A DNA stretch of 64,000 nucleotides from Kiloniellaceae bacterium (GTDB lineage: Bacteria; Pseudomonadota; Alphaproteobacteria; Kiloniellales; J153): the NCBI GenBank assembly GCA_021776175.1, contig JAJFGJ010000024.1:1-64000 (forward strand), written 5' to 3'. Positions 40,101-48,231 of the stretch are shown here, piece after piece. Position numbers and translations under genes: made by a program. Below the pieces are notes generated by a model. That model ran no database searches and had not been told where the DNA came from. It saw only the letters and a program-made list of their open reading frames with translations. Positions within the stretch are counted from its first letter, which is position 1, and each line of letters starts with the position of its first letter.

Positions 40101-43100
40101 CTCGCCGTTGACGTTGAACTGCGCCCCAGGCCCACGCACTGTCACCAGGCCCGTCGAACCGCCGGCGTCGGCGATATTATTGAAGGCGCCGTTGGCAGTG
40201 ACGGTGCCATCCAGGACGGTGAGGGTACCGTTACCGGCGTTACCGACGCTCAGGCTGTTCGAGTCAGTCAGGATCCCGCCCTCGCCGACAATCACGGTGC
40301 CAACACCCCGCGCCGAATCGCCGATGTTGAGAGTCTGGGTTGTGACCGTGCCGCCAAAGATTTCCAGCAGTCCAACGCCATCCAAATCTTGACCAAATCC
40401 GGTGGCGGGATCGAAAAAGCCGTTCCCGACCGATAGCGTACCGTTCACAGTGAATAGCGCGCCCGATTCCACGAAAACCTCGCCGCGCGACCCGCCGGCG
40501 TTGGCGATGGTGTTGAACGGCCCGTCCACCGTCACCGCGCCGCCCATATAAATATCTAGCGTGCCCATCCCCTGTTGCCCAATGTCGATACGGGAGTTTG
40601 TGCCCGTGAGCGTGAGCGAGGAGCCCGCGCCTTCGACAAAAACCGTGCCTTCGCTGCCTTGGTTAGTGCCGATCGTTAGCTGGGCGGAGGTGCTGCCGCC
40701 GTCGAGCGTCATGCTGCCGCCGCTATAGATATCGAGAGTGCCCGTCGCGCCGGCGTCACGGCCAACTACCACGGACACATCCTCACCGCTTAGATTGAAC
40801 GCGCCGCCGTTGCGGATCGCGACCCGGCCGTCGCCGCCACGTCCGATGGCAGCGAAGGGGCCGAAGCCGACCACCGGCCCCGGGTCGGTCACGTTGAGCG
40901 TGGCGTTGTCGATCAGCAGCGCGCCCTGGCTGCCAAAATTACGCGCGATCTGGATGCCGGCGCCGGAGAAACCGGCGTTGGAGGTCACGTTGACCACCGC
41001 CTGGTTGAGGATCTCGATCTCGCCGACATCGCCGGCGTTGCGCCCGGCACGCAGGAACCCGCCTTCGGTTTGGAATGGATCGCTGAAAATGCCGAAGTCG
41101 TTGTTGAGGTTCACCGTGGTGCCGGGATCGGTGATCGTGATCACGCCGCTCAAGCTCCCGGTGGCGCCACGGCCGGCTTCCAGATTGAAAGCATTGAGGG
41201 TCGCGCCGCCGGAGACAGTGAGCTGCCCGAAACCGCCATCGAAGCCACCGACGAAAATACCGCCGTCGACCGAAGTCGGGGTCCCGACGGTGAGCGTCGA
41301 AGGGGCGCCGGTGATGGCATCCGCGCCGTCCACCGTGACCGTACCCACCGCGCCCGGATCGTCGCCGATGATCAAGGTCGTTTCGGCGGTGCCGAGAAGC
41401 TCGACCGAGCCGCCGTTGACGATGTTCAGATCGCCCACGTTGTCGCGCCCGACCCCGGCGAACACGCGAGTCGCGGAGACACGAAGCGTCGACCCGGCGC
41501 CATCGACATTGATCGTGCCGGTGCCGCCACCGCCCGCGCCGCCACCGATGTTGAACCCGGCCCCGAGGGAAGCACCCAAGGGCTCGACCACCGAAATCAG
41601 GAAGTCGGCGCCGGTGCCGATGTTCAAGGTGCCGATCCCCTGCGGGCCCACGTTCAGGAACGCGCCCTGGCCCGCGGTCGTACCGGGCGAAGCGGCTGCC
41701 GCCGCGGCGCTGGCGACTCCGCTCATGGTGACGCTGGAGGTGTCGCCGGACAAGTTAAGCGTGCCCACGCCGCCGGGTTGCCGCCCGATCAGCAGGAAGG
41801 TCGCGCCGGTGACGGAGCCGCCGCCATCCACGTTCAGCGTGCCGGTGCCCAGGTTGCCGACCTCGACGAAGGGCGTATTGCCCACGAGTGTCAGCGACGA
41901 TGTCGCGCCGGAGACGGTGACGGTCCCGGTACCCGTGCCGGTGCTGATATCGGTCCCGCCGATAATCAGTCCCGGGAAAACACCGCCGAGCCCGTCGACC
42001 GTGAAGCCGCCGCCGCCGCTGACGTTCAAGGCCCCAACGCCGTCGTCGCCCACGACAACCTGGGTGCCGTCTCCACTCACAGTGGCCTGGGCACCCGATT
42101 GCACGTTCAGTGTCCCCATGCCCAGGTTGCCCACGGTCAGACCGCCGGAGCCGATGACGGTCAGCAACGACGGCGTTGCTGTCACGGCATCAGCGCCGGA
42201 GACCGTCACCGTGCCGATGCCGGTCGCCTGATCGCCAATGATCATGAAGGCGGCGCTGCCCGGCGTGCCAACCGTGACCGCCGCGCCGGTGTTAATGTTC
42301 ATTGTGCCGATGCCGGCCCCACCGACGATCAGGCTGGTCCCGGCGGTGATGTTCAGCGCCGTTAACGCGCCGGTCACGTCCAGGGTGCCGATACCGCTCG
42401 CCGTATTGCCGACGATCGCGGTACTGAGCGGAAGGCTGTCGCCGTTGCTCAGGGAGAAAGCGCCGGTGCCGGTGTCGCCGACGGTCAGACTCAGGCCTTG
42501 CAGGATCACATCGCCGGTCTGATCGCCGACCGCGATGGCGACGGTGTCGGTATCGCTCAGCGCGCCCGGACTTCCGGTATTGCCCTGATCGTCGGTCGCC
42601 ATGGTCAGGGTGTCGGCGCCCACGAAGCCGGCGGCCGGGCTATAGGTCACGCCGGTGGCGAGGGCCGCGTTAATCGCGGCCAGGGTGCCGGTCAAGATCA
42701 AGGTGCCGGTTCCCGCGCCGGTCGCGGAGGCAAGACCGGCCGTGCTGGCGAGGGTCAGAACGCCGTTGGCGACCGAAAGGGTGACCTGAATGTCGTTACC
42801 GCCCGCGTCCGGGTCGGCGATGGAGAGCGCGTTGCCGTCCGCGCCGCTGAGAACCAAGTCCGCCGCCGCCGCCGTGCTCTGCGCGCCCGGCACGGTGTTG
42901 ACCGGCGCGTCGTTGATAGCCGTAAGATCGACCACGGCCAGGACCGCCGCGCTCGCCGCCACGCCGTCGTTGGCGACGTAGCGGATCGTGCGCTGGAGCC
43001 GCGCGCCGCCGAGGGTCGGATCGTCGTCGTCGTTGCGGTAGGTGACCGTGCGCAGGACTTGCTCGTACTGCAGCAGGGTCGCGGTGCCGGTGAGTGTCAG

Positions 43101-46100
43101 TACGCCTGTGTTGGCATCGTAAATATCCGTAAGCCCGGTCGTGCCGACATCGACGCCTAGAAATTCCATCCCCGCGTTCCCCGGCCCGCCCACGATGGAA
43201 ACCGTCGCGCTGGTCAGGTTCGTGTTGTCCGGGTCCGCGAGGGTGAGGTCGGCGTCGACCGTGACGGCAAGGTCCTGCTCGATATAGACCGCACCGTCGG
43301 CGCCGTTCAAATTAATCTCGGGCGCGTCGTTGACTCCGGCAAATGTTATCGCCGCCGCCGCCGGGGCCGTGGTCGCGGTCCCGTCGCTCACCGTCACCAT
43401 GTAGGACGGCGCGGTCTCCCCGCCGTCATGCACGAAACGGACCGCGCCCGCCACCACCTGGGCTTGGGTGAATTGCGTAACGCCGGTACCCAGATTCGCA
43501 ACCTGCGCGAAATGCCCGTTCATAACCTCCGAGACCATGAACTGCAGATTCGGATCGGGATTATCCACGTCCGTGGCGCTGAGATTGTCAACCGTCACCA
43601 CGGCCGTCTCGCCCTCGTTGAGCGACAAGTTGTTGTTGACAAGCACCGGCACATTGTTGACCGGATCGACGGTGACGTTCACCGTCGCGGTGTCGAAGCC
43701 GCCGTTACCGTCCGTAATCGTATAGGTGAAGCTGTCGGCGCCGTTGAAGTTCGCGTTGGGGGTGTAGGTAACGGTTCCGTCCGCGTTGATCGCGACGCCG
43801 CCGTTGGCTCCCTGGGTCACGGCGCTCACCGCCAGCCCATCGCCGTCCGGGTCGCCGTCGTTGACCAGCACAGGAACAATAACCGCCGTATCCTCGTCGG
43901 TGGCGATGGCATCGGCACCCGCCACCGGCGCGTCGTTGACCGGATCGACGGTGACGTTCACCGTCGCGGTGTCGAAGCCGCCGTTACCGTCCGTGATCGT
44001 GTAGGTAAAGCTGTCGGCGCCGTTGAAGTTCGCGTTGGGGGTGTAGGTGACGGTTCCGTCCACGTTGATCGCGACACCGCCGTTGGCCCCCTGGGTCACG
44101 TCACTCACCGCCAGCCCATCGCCATCCGGGTCGCTGTCGTTGACCAGCACCGGAACAACGACCGCCGTGTCCTCGTCGGTCGAGACCGCGTCGTCCTGGG
44201 CCAGCGGCGGATCGTTCAGGGCCGTGATGTCGAGATCGACCGTGCCCTGAACCGTCGCCGCGCCGTCGAAGACCGAGTACACGAACTGACCCGCCGGACC
44301 GGTCGCATTCAAGGCCGTGTCGTATTGCAGGCCGAGCAGTTCGGCGACCGAGATTTGTTGGCCAACCTCCAGACCGAGACCATTGACCAGCGTCACGTTG
44401 CCCAGGGTAGGCATCGTCACAACCGTAATCGTGAGGGGATCGCCGTCCACGTCGCTCGGCGCGAGCAGGCCCAGGGCGTTGTCCTGGGAATCCTCCGTCA
44501 CCGTCACCGTCTGGCTATCCACCACCGGGGCGTCGTTGACGCCGGTGATCGTCACCGTCGCCGTCGCCGTGGCGAAGCCGCCGTTGCCGTCGGCGATGGT
44601 GTAGTCGAAGCTGTCGGCGCCGTTGAAGTTCGCGTTGGGTGTGTAGGTAACGGTCCCGTCCGCGTTGATCGCGACACCGCCATTGGCCCCCTGGGTCACG
44701 TCACTCACCGCCAGCGCATCGCCGTCCGGGTCGCTGTCGTTGACCAGCACCGGAACAACGACCGCCGTGTCCTCGTTGGTCGAGACCGCGTCGTCCTGGG
44801 CCACGGGGTTGGTATTTAGCCGATTGACCGTGACGTTCACCGTCGCCGTATCGAAGCCGCCGTTACCGTCCGAGACCGTGTAAGTGAAGCTGTCGGCGCC
44901 GCTAAATCTCGCGTTGGGGGTGTAGGTGACGGTCCCGTCCGAATTGATCGCGACACCGCCGTTGGCCCCCTGGGTCACGGCGCTCACCGCCAGCGCATCG
45001 CTCTCCGGGTCGCTGTCGTTGGCCAGCACCGGAATGACAACCGCCGTGTCCTCGGAAGTAACCGCCGTGTCCGCCCCTGCGGCGGGACTGGCGTTCGCCG
45101 GCGGCGGTGGCGGTTCGTCTTGAGTATCCGGAGTAATCTCGGGATCGGAAACGACCGGGGCGTTCGAGGCGCTAGGCGGCGGACTGGTGGTTTGGATCGC
45201 CGGGGAGGAGGAGGTGACGACCGGTTCCCCGGATGTCTCGGTCTCAACGAACTCAGGCTCGTCGAAGCTGCCGATCCCGCCCGACTGGGCCGGACTAGAA
45301 CCCGGATCCGGAGGCGCCGCGGTTTCGAGTGGCGCCTCGTCTCCATCCGCCCCCGTATCCCCGGCATCGCCGCTTTGGTTCGAATCCGCCGCCGGTAGAT
45401 CGATCGGCTGCTCGGCGTCGATATTGTCGAGCTGGATGTTCACCTGCGCGTTGAACAGCGAATTGGATTGGGTCTGAAAATTGGCCTGTTCCTGGCTCGA
45501 CGCCGGCCGCTCGGTAACCGGCGCGCCAAGGCTCGCGATCTGAAAAACGCCGATGGGATTATTGAGGTTCGCGATGACCAGGCCGGTCAGCGGGTCTTCA
45601 TAGGTCACGTCATCCGTCGACCCGCCCCCCGTGCGCGAAACGGTGCAGCTCAGGGGCCCCAGGGCCGAGGCCAGCTTGCACAATCCAAAGGTCCCGCGAA
45701 TGCCGATGGTCGCCACCGGTGTATTGATCAGCATCTCACCGGTCGGCGCGATCTCGCCGGTGATAAAGGAGAAAGTGCCTTGGACGATGGAAAGGACGAG
45801 CGAATTTTCAGTGCCCGCCGGGTTATAGATCATGCCATCGAGCGTGATCCGCGCGTTGGCGGCCAGGGTGAAGATCGTGCCGTCGGCGAAGCCGATTGCC
45901 AGTTCGGATTCAAGGCCGGTCTGCAAGACATCGTTGCGGAATACCGGGTCGCCGATCACCAAAGTGACCGGCACGCCATCGCGGATCACGGCGGCGGTGC
46001 CGACGAAATCCTGGACCTCGCCGATGGGCGGTTCCGTGTCGACTTCGCCCACCTGCGCGAACTGGCGCGGGGTCTGGGACGCGACCAGGGTCGCGACCAG

Positions 46101-46349
46101 ATGCGGCGACATCATGGCGCCTTCGGGCGAGAACAGAATCGGCGCCGCGTCGAGGGCGAAATAATTCTCGATGACGAGCGTCGTGCCGCCGGCGCCGGTC
46201 AACAAAAGATCGACCCCCGCCCGCGTGTAATCCGCCGTGAATAAAAGCTGAGCGTCCGGGACCACAACGGACCCGCCGGACGCTGCAATCGGCGGCAAGT
46301 TCACGCCTGCCGTGAGGCCTTCCGGCCCCGAACCGCTAACCCAACCCAT
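34176..46349 (-). CDS. Giant RTX adhesin, 4057 residues, with FecR-like N-terminus
   Basis: Type I-secreted surface adhesin by architecture. Residues about 107-237 form a FecR-like domain (VQGTFSFITGEIAPTGEML, TPVATIGIRGT), as in LapA-type retention modules. An acidic, proline-rich stretch follows (about 310-430), then tandem cadherin/VCBS-like repeats of about 93 residues (430-897) and more cadherin-like modules to about 1273. From about 1277 to 3143 come glycine-rich beta-helix repeats (G-x-G-T-L-x-V-x-G-G) like autotransporter passenger repeats. RTX nonapeptide blocks lie at about 3237-3387, 3447-3487, 3770-3830 and 3884-3984, split at about 3500-3767 by a propeller-like domain. AGGGAG precedes the ATG. 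There is no Sec signal peptide. The exporter at 4274-7347 is a candidate; LapD/LapG-like control genes are not in the window. Confidence 0.93.
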   Translation of the reverse strand: MGWVSGSGPEGLTAGVNLPPIAASGGSVVVPDAQLLFTADYTRAGVDLLLTGAGGTTLVIENYFALDAAPILFSPEGAMMSPHLVATLVASQTPRQFAQVGEVDTEPPIGEVQDFVGTAAVIRDGVPVTLVIGDPVFRNDVLQTGLESELAIGFADGTIFTLAANARITLDGMIYNPAGTENSLVLSIVQGTFSFITGEIAPTGEMLINTPVATIGIRGTFGLCKLASALGPLSCTVSRTGGGSTDDVTYEDPLTGLVIANLNNPIGVFQIASLGAPVTERPASSQEQANFQTQSNSLFNAQVNIQLDNIDAEQPIDLPAADSNQSGDAGDTGADGDEAPLETAAPPDPGSSPAQSGGIGSFDEPEFVETETSGEPVVTSSSPAIQTTSPPPSASNAPVVSDPEITPDTQDEPPPPPANASPAAGADTAVTSEDTAVVIPVLANDSDPESDALAVSAVTQGANGGVAINSDGTVTYTPNARFSGADSFTYTVSDGNGGFDTATVNVTVNRLNTNPVAQDDAVSTNEDTAVVVPVLVNDSDPDGDALAVSDVTQGANGGVAINADGTVTYTPNANFNGADSFDYTIADGNGGFATATATVTITGVNDAPVVDSQTVTVTEDSQDNALGLLAPSDVDGDPLTITVVTMPTLGNVTLVNGLGLEVGQQISVAELLGLQYDTALNATGPAGQFVYSVFDGAATVQGTVDLDITALNDPPLAQDDAVSTDEDTAVVVPVLVNDSDPDGDGLAVSDVTQGANGGVAINVDGTVTYTPNANFNGADSFTYTITDGNGGFDTATVNVTVDPVNDAPVAGADAIATDEDTAVIVPVLVNDGDPDGDGLAVSAVTQGANGGVAINADGTVTYTPNANFNGADSFTYTITDGNGGFDTATVNVTVDPVNNVPVLVNNNLSLNEGETAVVTVDNLSATDVDNPDPNLQFMVSEVMNGHFAQVANLGTGVTQFTQAQVVAGAVRFVHDGGETAPSYMVTVSDGTATTAPAAAAITFAGVNDAPEINLNGADGAVYIEQDLAVTVDADLTLADPDNTNLTSATVSIVGGPGNAGMEFLGVDVGTTGLTDIYDANTGVLTLTGTATLLQYEQVLRTVTYRNDDDDPTLGGARLQRTIRYVANDGVAASAAVLAVVDLTAINDAPVNTVPGAQSTAAAADLVLSGADGNALSIADPDAGGNDIQVTLSVANGVLTLASTAGLASATGAGTGTLILTGTLAAINAALATGVTYSPAAGFVGADTLTMATDDQGNTGSPGALSDTDTVAIAVGDQTGDVILQGLSLTVGDTGTGAFSLSNGDSLPLSTAIVGNTASGIGTLDVTGALTALNITAGTSLIVGGAGIGTMNINTGAAVTVGTPGSAAFMIIGDQATGIGTVTVSGADAVTATPSLLTVIGSGGLTVGNLGMGTLNVQSGAQATVSGDGTQVVVGDDGVGALNVSGGGGFTVDGLGGVFPGLIIGGTDISTGTGTGTVTVSGATSSLTLVGNTPFVEVGNLGTGTLNVDGGGSVTGATFLLIGRQPGGVGTLNLSGDTSSVTMSGVASAAAAAASPGTTAGQGAFLNVGPQGIGTLNIGTGADFLISVVEPLGASLGAGFNIGGGAGGGGTGTINVDGAGSTLRVSATRVFAGVGRDNVGDLNIVNGGSVELLGTAETTLIIGDDPGAVGTVTVDGADAITGAPSTLTVGTPTSVDGGIFVGGFDGGFGQLTVSGGATLNAFNLEAGRGATGSLSGVITITDPGTTVNLNNDFGIFSDPFQTEGGFLRAGRNAGDVGEIEILNQAVVNVTSNAGFSGAGIQIARNFGSQGALLIDNATLNVTDPGPVVGFGPFAAIGRGGDGRVAIRNGGAFNLSGEDVSVVVGRDAGATGTLDIYSGGSMTLDGGSTSAQLTIGTNQGSEGTVFVEGAGSSLTLTGTNSRIDIGQQGMGTLDIYMGGAVTVDGPFNTIANAGGSRGEVFVESGALFTVNGTLSVGNGFFDPATGFGQDLDGVGLLEIFGGTVTTQTLNIGDSARGVGTVIVGEGGILTDSNSLSVGNAGNGTLTVLDGTVTANGAFNNIADAGGSTGLVTVRGPGAQFNVNGELTVGNGFVDPATGFGTDGVPTSGRLELFGGGAANLANNLTVAADDADVTGSVLVSGISELGVANTIDIGTGAGAGSLTIQNGLDADEFVTSTTAVNLRASAINIGANGTLNLGKGSIHLPGAAAPGTLTNDGIVNLGQGPGIFAIAGNYTQTATGVLNLRLGEGGNGTAVFGTANFGATAPIVNLNRISGAGGARFGDTVALAAGAVIAGAGFDFSSVTINQSLTDGLDVHGQNVSFDVLPEAVQFTTVTTQTVINATGITGAPLIRGGGTDELIVADVTDSDISVSSAAGTESLLAINGDIIRNDLTVHRSINVSAEGNSVLALNRDIDADSINVGLGGAGTATLLIGSIGDAINLSSVIVGDTGTGLGEMFVHGFLETADLVIGNQAGSNGRVTVAGGAMDVTGLSTLIVGQQGTGELIVEHGGMVNNAGSLLIANGAGSTGTVTVRDDGSKLNVGNQLIVGNGASALAPGVPNGTLNILDGGSVTALSMNVGAQPNTTGTVALDGVGSRLAVGDPLAVGESIYVGVQGGTGTLTISGGALLEAFDLQAGRSFGDILNDNPTVAPGSGSDGTIVITDPGTLVRLSNDFGSFGAPFDNEGAFLRAGRNDGEIGRIEVLNQAHVEVTAAADKSAPGIQIARNPGSQGTLIVDNATVEIFQTGPATAFDGGPFFQAGRSGDGTVIIRNGGEISLDGDGSLVQVSRGNSDQGGTDALVGQGRLEIETGGKLIVESGANQDNANINVGQEANANGVIIVDGSADPLGTRSEILLSGGAAGQQAAFFNVGLNGTGALSILGGARVLIDGEAGDFPGMNIGGGPNDIGGDGTVLIDGAGSELAILGNTALLLVGRNGTGLLTVSGGANVNIIGGADSLSPNFDLGGALTAEGTAIVTGLGTAVTLQGQAGNWGGSLDVGRQGHGSLSILDRAVVSNDPNGISTIGREAGSVGTLIVGEAAAAGVAIFNAGAQLVIASDFDFAAVAPTGAGTGGTGTLTIGAFGQVNAGQVFIGTDGTLGGTGDLNATATMLDGGAIAAGFSAGTLNIGGDLTAVSGALEVELGGTGAGASDLILVSGAADLQGAQVEFSLIGGYQPLAGDGITILSAAGGATLDPSRLSLAMAGVAAGFSFDDFQVGITGTDLIFTADAPITAGNRAFFLGSDLDDIYAGGLGDDDLRGNGGDDSFTGGLGDDLIFGGAGNDTAVFVGSVSEFSILAGGTIVTDTNAADGDQGSDTLTGVEVLSFDDFTGTFAEFDAAIFGTPGDNPALAGTVGGDVIFGLAGDDTLSGGQGDDTLDGGTGGADRAVFAGNAIDFSVSQDATGAVTVTDQNLADGDDQGTDTLTNIEELVFDDLTVSVGAALAPITGTAGTDILSGTGGADLIFALGGPDIINGSAGADAIDGGAGIDTVNYSGGDRVKIDLSSGTADVRNVSTNTLEILDPATGDVTSVISSVGGFGDAMAVHPVTGTIYTSPGGGSSEILAIDPATGAITSLGDAGVGGISDLEFRNDGGVFELFGVTGRTTGSQLVKIDLDETTPGSPVLGAGSFVVGLTGVPDGLSGVAANAAGTIFASTVTSRDPTVSFLLTIDPASGAGTVIAPITDSVTGEQLVIGDLAIQPVSGVLYGVRGGSNISGVDPRPTQLFTINAATGQATLVGEIFDGAEARVFSSGLAFAADGTLYHQGLSRTFDTDSLANIENAIGSNGNDVLIGDDQNNFLEGLGGNDRLTGGLGNDIIDGGGGGGDRAFFAGSVNDFSVTTLSGVSTVVDNIGSLGTDTLMNVETLIFDDFVGSIAEVEAGIFGTSGADAALTGTAGGDLIFGLTGGDTIDGLAGIDDLRGGRGDDTLRGGDNTDTLNGGFGNDTLLGGLGDDTLIGGFGNDVLRGGAQADTLTGGPGADTFVFSPGDGGTAISLADVITDFVDGVDMIGLTGGLSFADLTIADDGFGSSVVSVPASGAVLVLVDGINPSLLDEADFTAIV
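43660..45060 (-). repeat. Tandem 279-282-bp repeats in the giant adhesin gene
   Basis: Units encoding the AINADGTVTYTPNANFNGAD type of cadherin-like module begin near 43660, 43940, 44540 and 44820, with one diverged unit between 43940 and 44540. Long stretches are nearly identical at DNA level, so copy number may vary by recombination and short-read assembly may be unreliable here. Confidence 0.8.
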
Positions 46350-46772
46350 CGACGACCACTCCCTGGTTCCCGCCGACTCATATCCCCATGATGACCGCTC
46401 TCCCTAGAGCGTACCTGTCGGCGGGTTCATCCGTGTGGCGACTACCGAGCGGCCCCCAAGCCAATCCTCTTTAGTCCCTGCCACCGGATGTATTTATTTG
46501 AACTCATTATGGCACTAAAAAACCGTCAACCGCAACAATTGCGGCTAATATTCACGGCTACGGACTTCAGCTTCGTTTACCAATTAATCTTTATTTAAGT
46601 CACTGCCAAACTGAGGAGATGTTCCAATTAAAAGATAGGCTGAGCGATTATTTGTTTGCGTGATAGCGATACGGTCTATGCCGGAATTCGGCACGGCGCG
46701 GCGATTGTGCCGGGGCGTCCCGGAAATCCATCTCTTTAACCGTGCGGTTCCAGCAACGACGGCCGCGATTTT
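46350..46772. other. 423-bp A/T-rich upstream region of the giant adhesin gene
   Basis: This lies between the mobA stop and the adhesin start. It contains a palindrome and possible promoter at 46506-46544 and no supported open frame. Confidence 0.5.
46506..46544 (-). promoter_or_regulatory. Possible promoter and operator of the giant adhesin gene
   Basis: On the minus strand TTGCGG (46530-46535) and CATAAT (46506-46511) are 18 bp apart. The -35 box forms half of a 15-bp inverted repeat, CCGCAACAATTGCGG (46530-46544). A regulator bound there would block or recruit polymerase. The gene start is about 160 bp downstream. Confidence 0.35.
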
Positions 46773-47402
46773 TCACGTTTTCGTGAGGCGCTCGGCTTTG
46801 GCCAGATCCTCGGGCCGGTTGGCGTTGAAAAAGGGGTCGGTGGGGCCGCTCGGGCCTTCAAGCAGCGGGAATTCGACGCTCGCCAAGCGGTGACGCGCGG
46901 TCCAAACATCAACCTTGCGAAGCCCCTCCTCGACCATGGCGCGGCGCAGATCGTCCCGCAGGCGGAGCGGCCAGAGGCCGAACACCGGTTGCGCCCGCCC
47001 GGCGGAGGCGGCGCAGGCCAGTTCGGCGCCCTCCCCTTCAAGCGCGGCTAGGAACCGGGACACGAGATCGGTCGGGAAAAACGGCGCGTCGCAGGCGAAA
47101 CTGGCGACATGACTGCAGTCCGGCGCGTTTTCGGCAGTCCAGTCGAGTCCGGTCAGAACCCCCGCCAGAGGCCCGGCGTAACCTTCCACCACATCCGCCG
47201 CGACCGGCAGGCCGAATTCGGCGAAACGCGCCGGATCGCCATTGGCGTTCAGGACCAGGGCCTCGACCTGAGGACGGGCGCGTTCGATAACGTGGGCCAG
47301 GATCGTCTTGCCCGCGAGGGGACGCAGGCATTTATCGCCGCCACCCATGCGCCGCGATTGGCCGCCGGCCAGCAGAACGCCCGCGACACGCACCTTCGTC
47401 AT
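46773..47402 (-). CDS. mobA: Molybdenum cofactor guanylyltransferase
   Basis: Attaches GMP to molybdopterin to make the guanine dinucleotide cofactor used by formate dehydrogenases and other DMSO-reductase-family enzymes. Start at 47402 gives [19 protein letters not shown], the GTP-binding loop; the longer upstream frame is the dioxygenase gene read out of frame. [18 protein letters not shown] and [14 protein letters not shown] complete the family pattern. Its start overlaps the stop of the dioxygenase-like gene by 4 bp, which makes it the last gene of fdhD-phyH-mobA. Confidence 0.95.
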   Translation of the reverse strand: MTKVRVAGVLLAGGQSRRMGGGDKCLRPLAGKTILAHVIERARPQVEALVLNANGDPARFAEFGLPVAADVVEGYAGPLAGVLTGLDWTAENAPDCSHVASFACDAPFFPTDLVSRFLAALEGEGAELACAASAGRAQPVFGLWPLRLRDDLRRAMVEEGLRKVDVWTARHRLASVEFPLLEGPSGPTDPFFNANRPEDLAKAERLTKT

Positions 47403-48229
47403 TCCGGCGCGGCCGGGCGCGGCCAAACGACAGGAAAGATCGGGCCATCCATGGGCGCCCCCGGCGCCAGGGTCACCTCCTCGAAAGGCGGCGACATATA
47501 GCCGTCGCGCCGCGCGAAGCGGGCGTCGTCGCCAGTCCAGCGCGCGGCGAAGGCGCGCCGGCGGCGGGTCGAGGAGGTGTTGCCCGGCGCGCCGTGCAAG
47601 GTCAGAGCGTGAAAGGCGATGCAGTCGCCCGGTTCCAAATCCCAACCCAGGATCGAATAGTCGTCCCGGCGGGCCTCGACATCCGGCACCGGCTCGCCTT
47701 CCCGCGTATCGTGATCGGCTTGATCGGCAAAGCGCTTGGGCCGGAACCACTTGCCCCAGCGGTGCGAGCCGGCCACGAACTCGACGCAGGTTTCGCGCGC
47801 CACCGGGTCGAGCGGAATCCACAAGCTGCACACCTGGGTTCCATCGACCGTCCAATAGGGCTGGTCGTGGTGCCAGGGCGTCGGCTCATTCGTTCCCGCT
47901 TCCTTGACCAGAACATGTTCGTGAAAAATATTGACCTTGCGCGAGCCCATGATGCGCGCGGCGATCCCGGCGGCGGGCGAGTCAGTGACGAAACGCCTAT
48001 ATTCACCGATACGTTGCCAATTGCAGTAATCGCCGAAGAACATGCCGGGCTTGCCGGGCGAGGTGTAGCGATGGGCGAAGCGTCCCGGCTCGGCCATGTT
48101 GCGCTCGACGCCCGCGCGCAAAAGTTCGATCCAATCGGATTCGAAGACTTGGCGTAGCACCACCGCGCCATCGCGTGCGTAAGCGGCGATGTCTTCGCCG
48201 GAGATCTGGGTCTCGAGGTTCGTGTCCAT
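47399..48229 (-). CDS. Phytanoyl-CoA dioxygenase (PhyH) family protein
   Basis: This 276-residue Fe(II)/2-oxoglutarate oxygenase has the facial triad in [10 protein letters not shown] (H-x-D) and [11 protein letters not shown] (distal His). Basic residues that bind 2-oxoglutarate follow in [14 protein letters not shown]. The substrate is unknown. The start at 48229 lies 2 bp after the fdhD stop, and the stop overlaps mobA by 4 bp, so it is tightly embedded between two molybdoenzyme maturation genes. That position is unusual for the family and may mean more than chance. Confidence 0.9.
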   Translation of the reverse strand: MDTNLETQISGEDIAAYARDGAVVLRQVFESDWIELLRAGVERNMAEPGRFAHRYTSPGKPGMFFGDYCNWQRIGEYRRFVTDSPAAGIAARIMGSRKVNIFHEHVLVKEAGTNEPTPWHHDQPYWTVDGTQVCSLWIPLDPVARETCVEFVAGSHRWGKWFRPKRFADQADHDTREGEPVPDVEARRDDYSILGWDLEPGDCIAFHALTLHGAPGNTSSTRRRRAFAARWTGDDARFARRDGYMSPPFEEVTLAPGAPMDGPIFPVVWPRPAAPE

Positions 48230-48231
48230 CC

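Noticed and set aside
37000..42500. Regularly spaced short repeats that could be taken for a CRISPR array
   Set aside because: They are degenerate coding repeats in one continuous frame, with no constant repeat or unique spacers, and no cas genes are present.
34457..45477. Many long plus-strand open frames opposite the giant adhesin gene
   Set aside because: They have biased, low-complexity composition (runs of A, P, S, R, G) and arise from the GC-rich repetitive coding strand. None shows a domain or ribosome-binding site.
47403..47855. N-terminal extension of the mobA frame
   Set aside because: It overlaps the dioxygenase gene out of frame. The nucleotide-binding loop of MobA begins right after the ATG at 47402, and the 4-bp overlap is typical of an operon.
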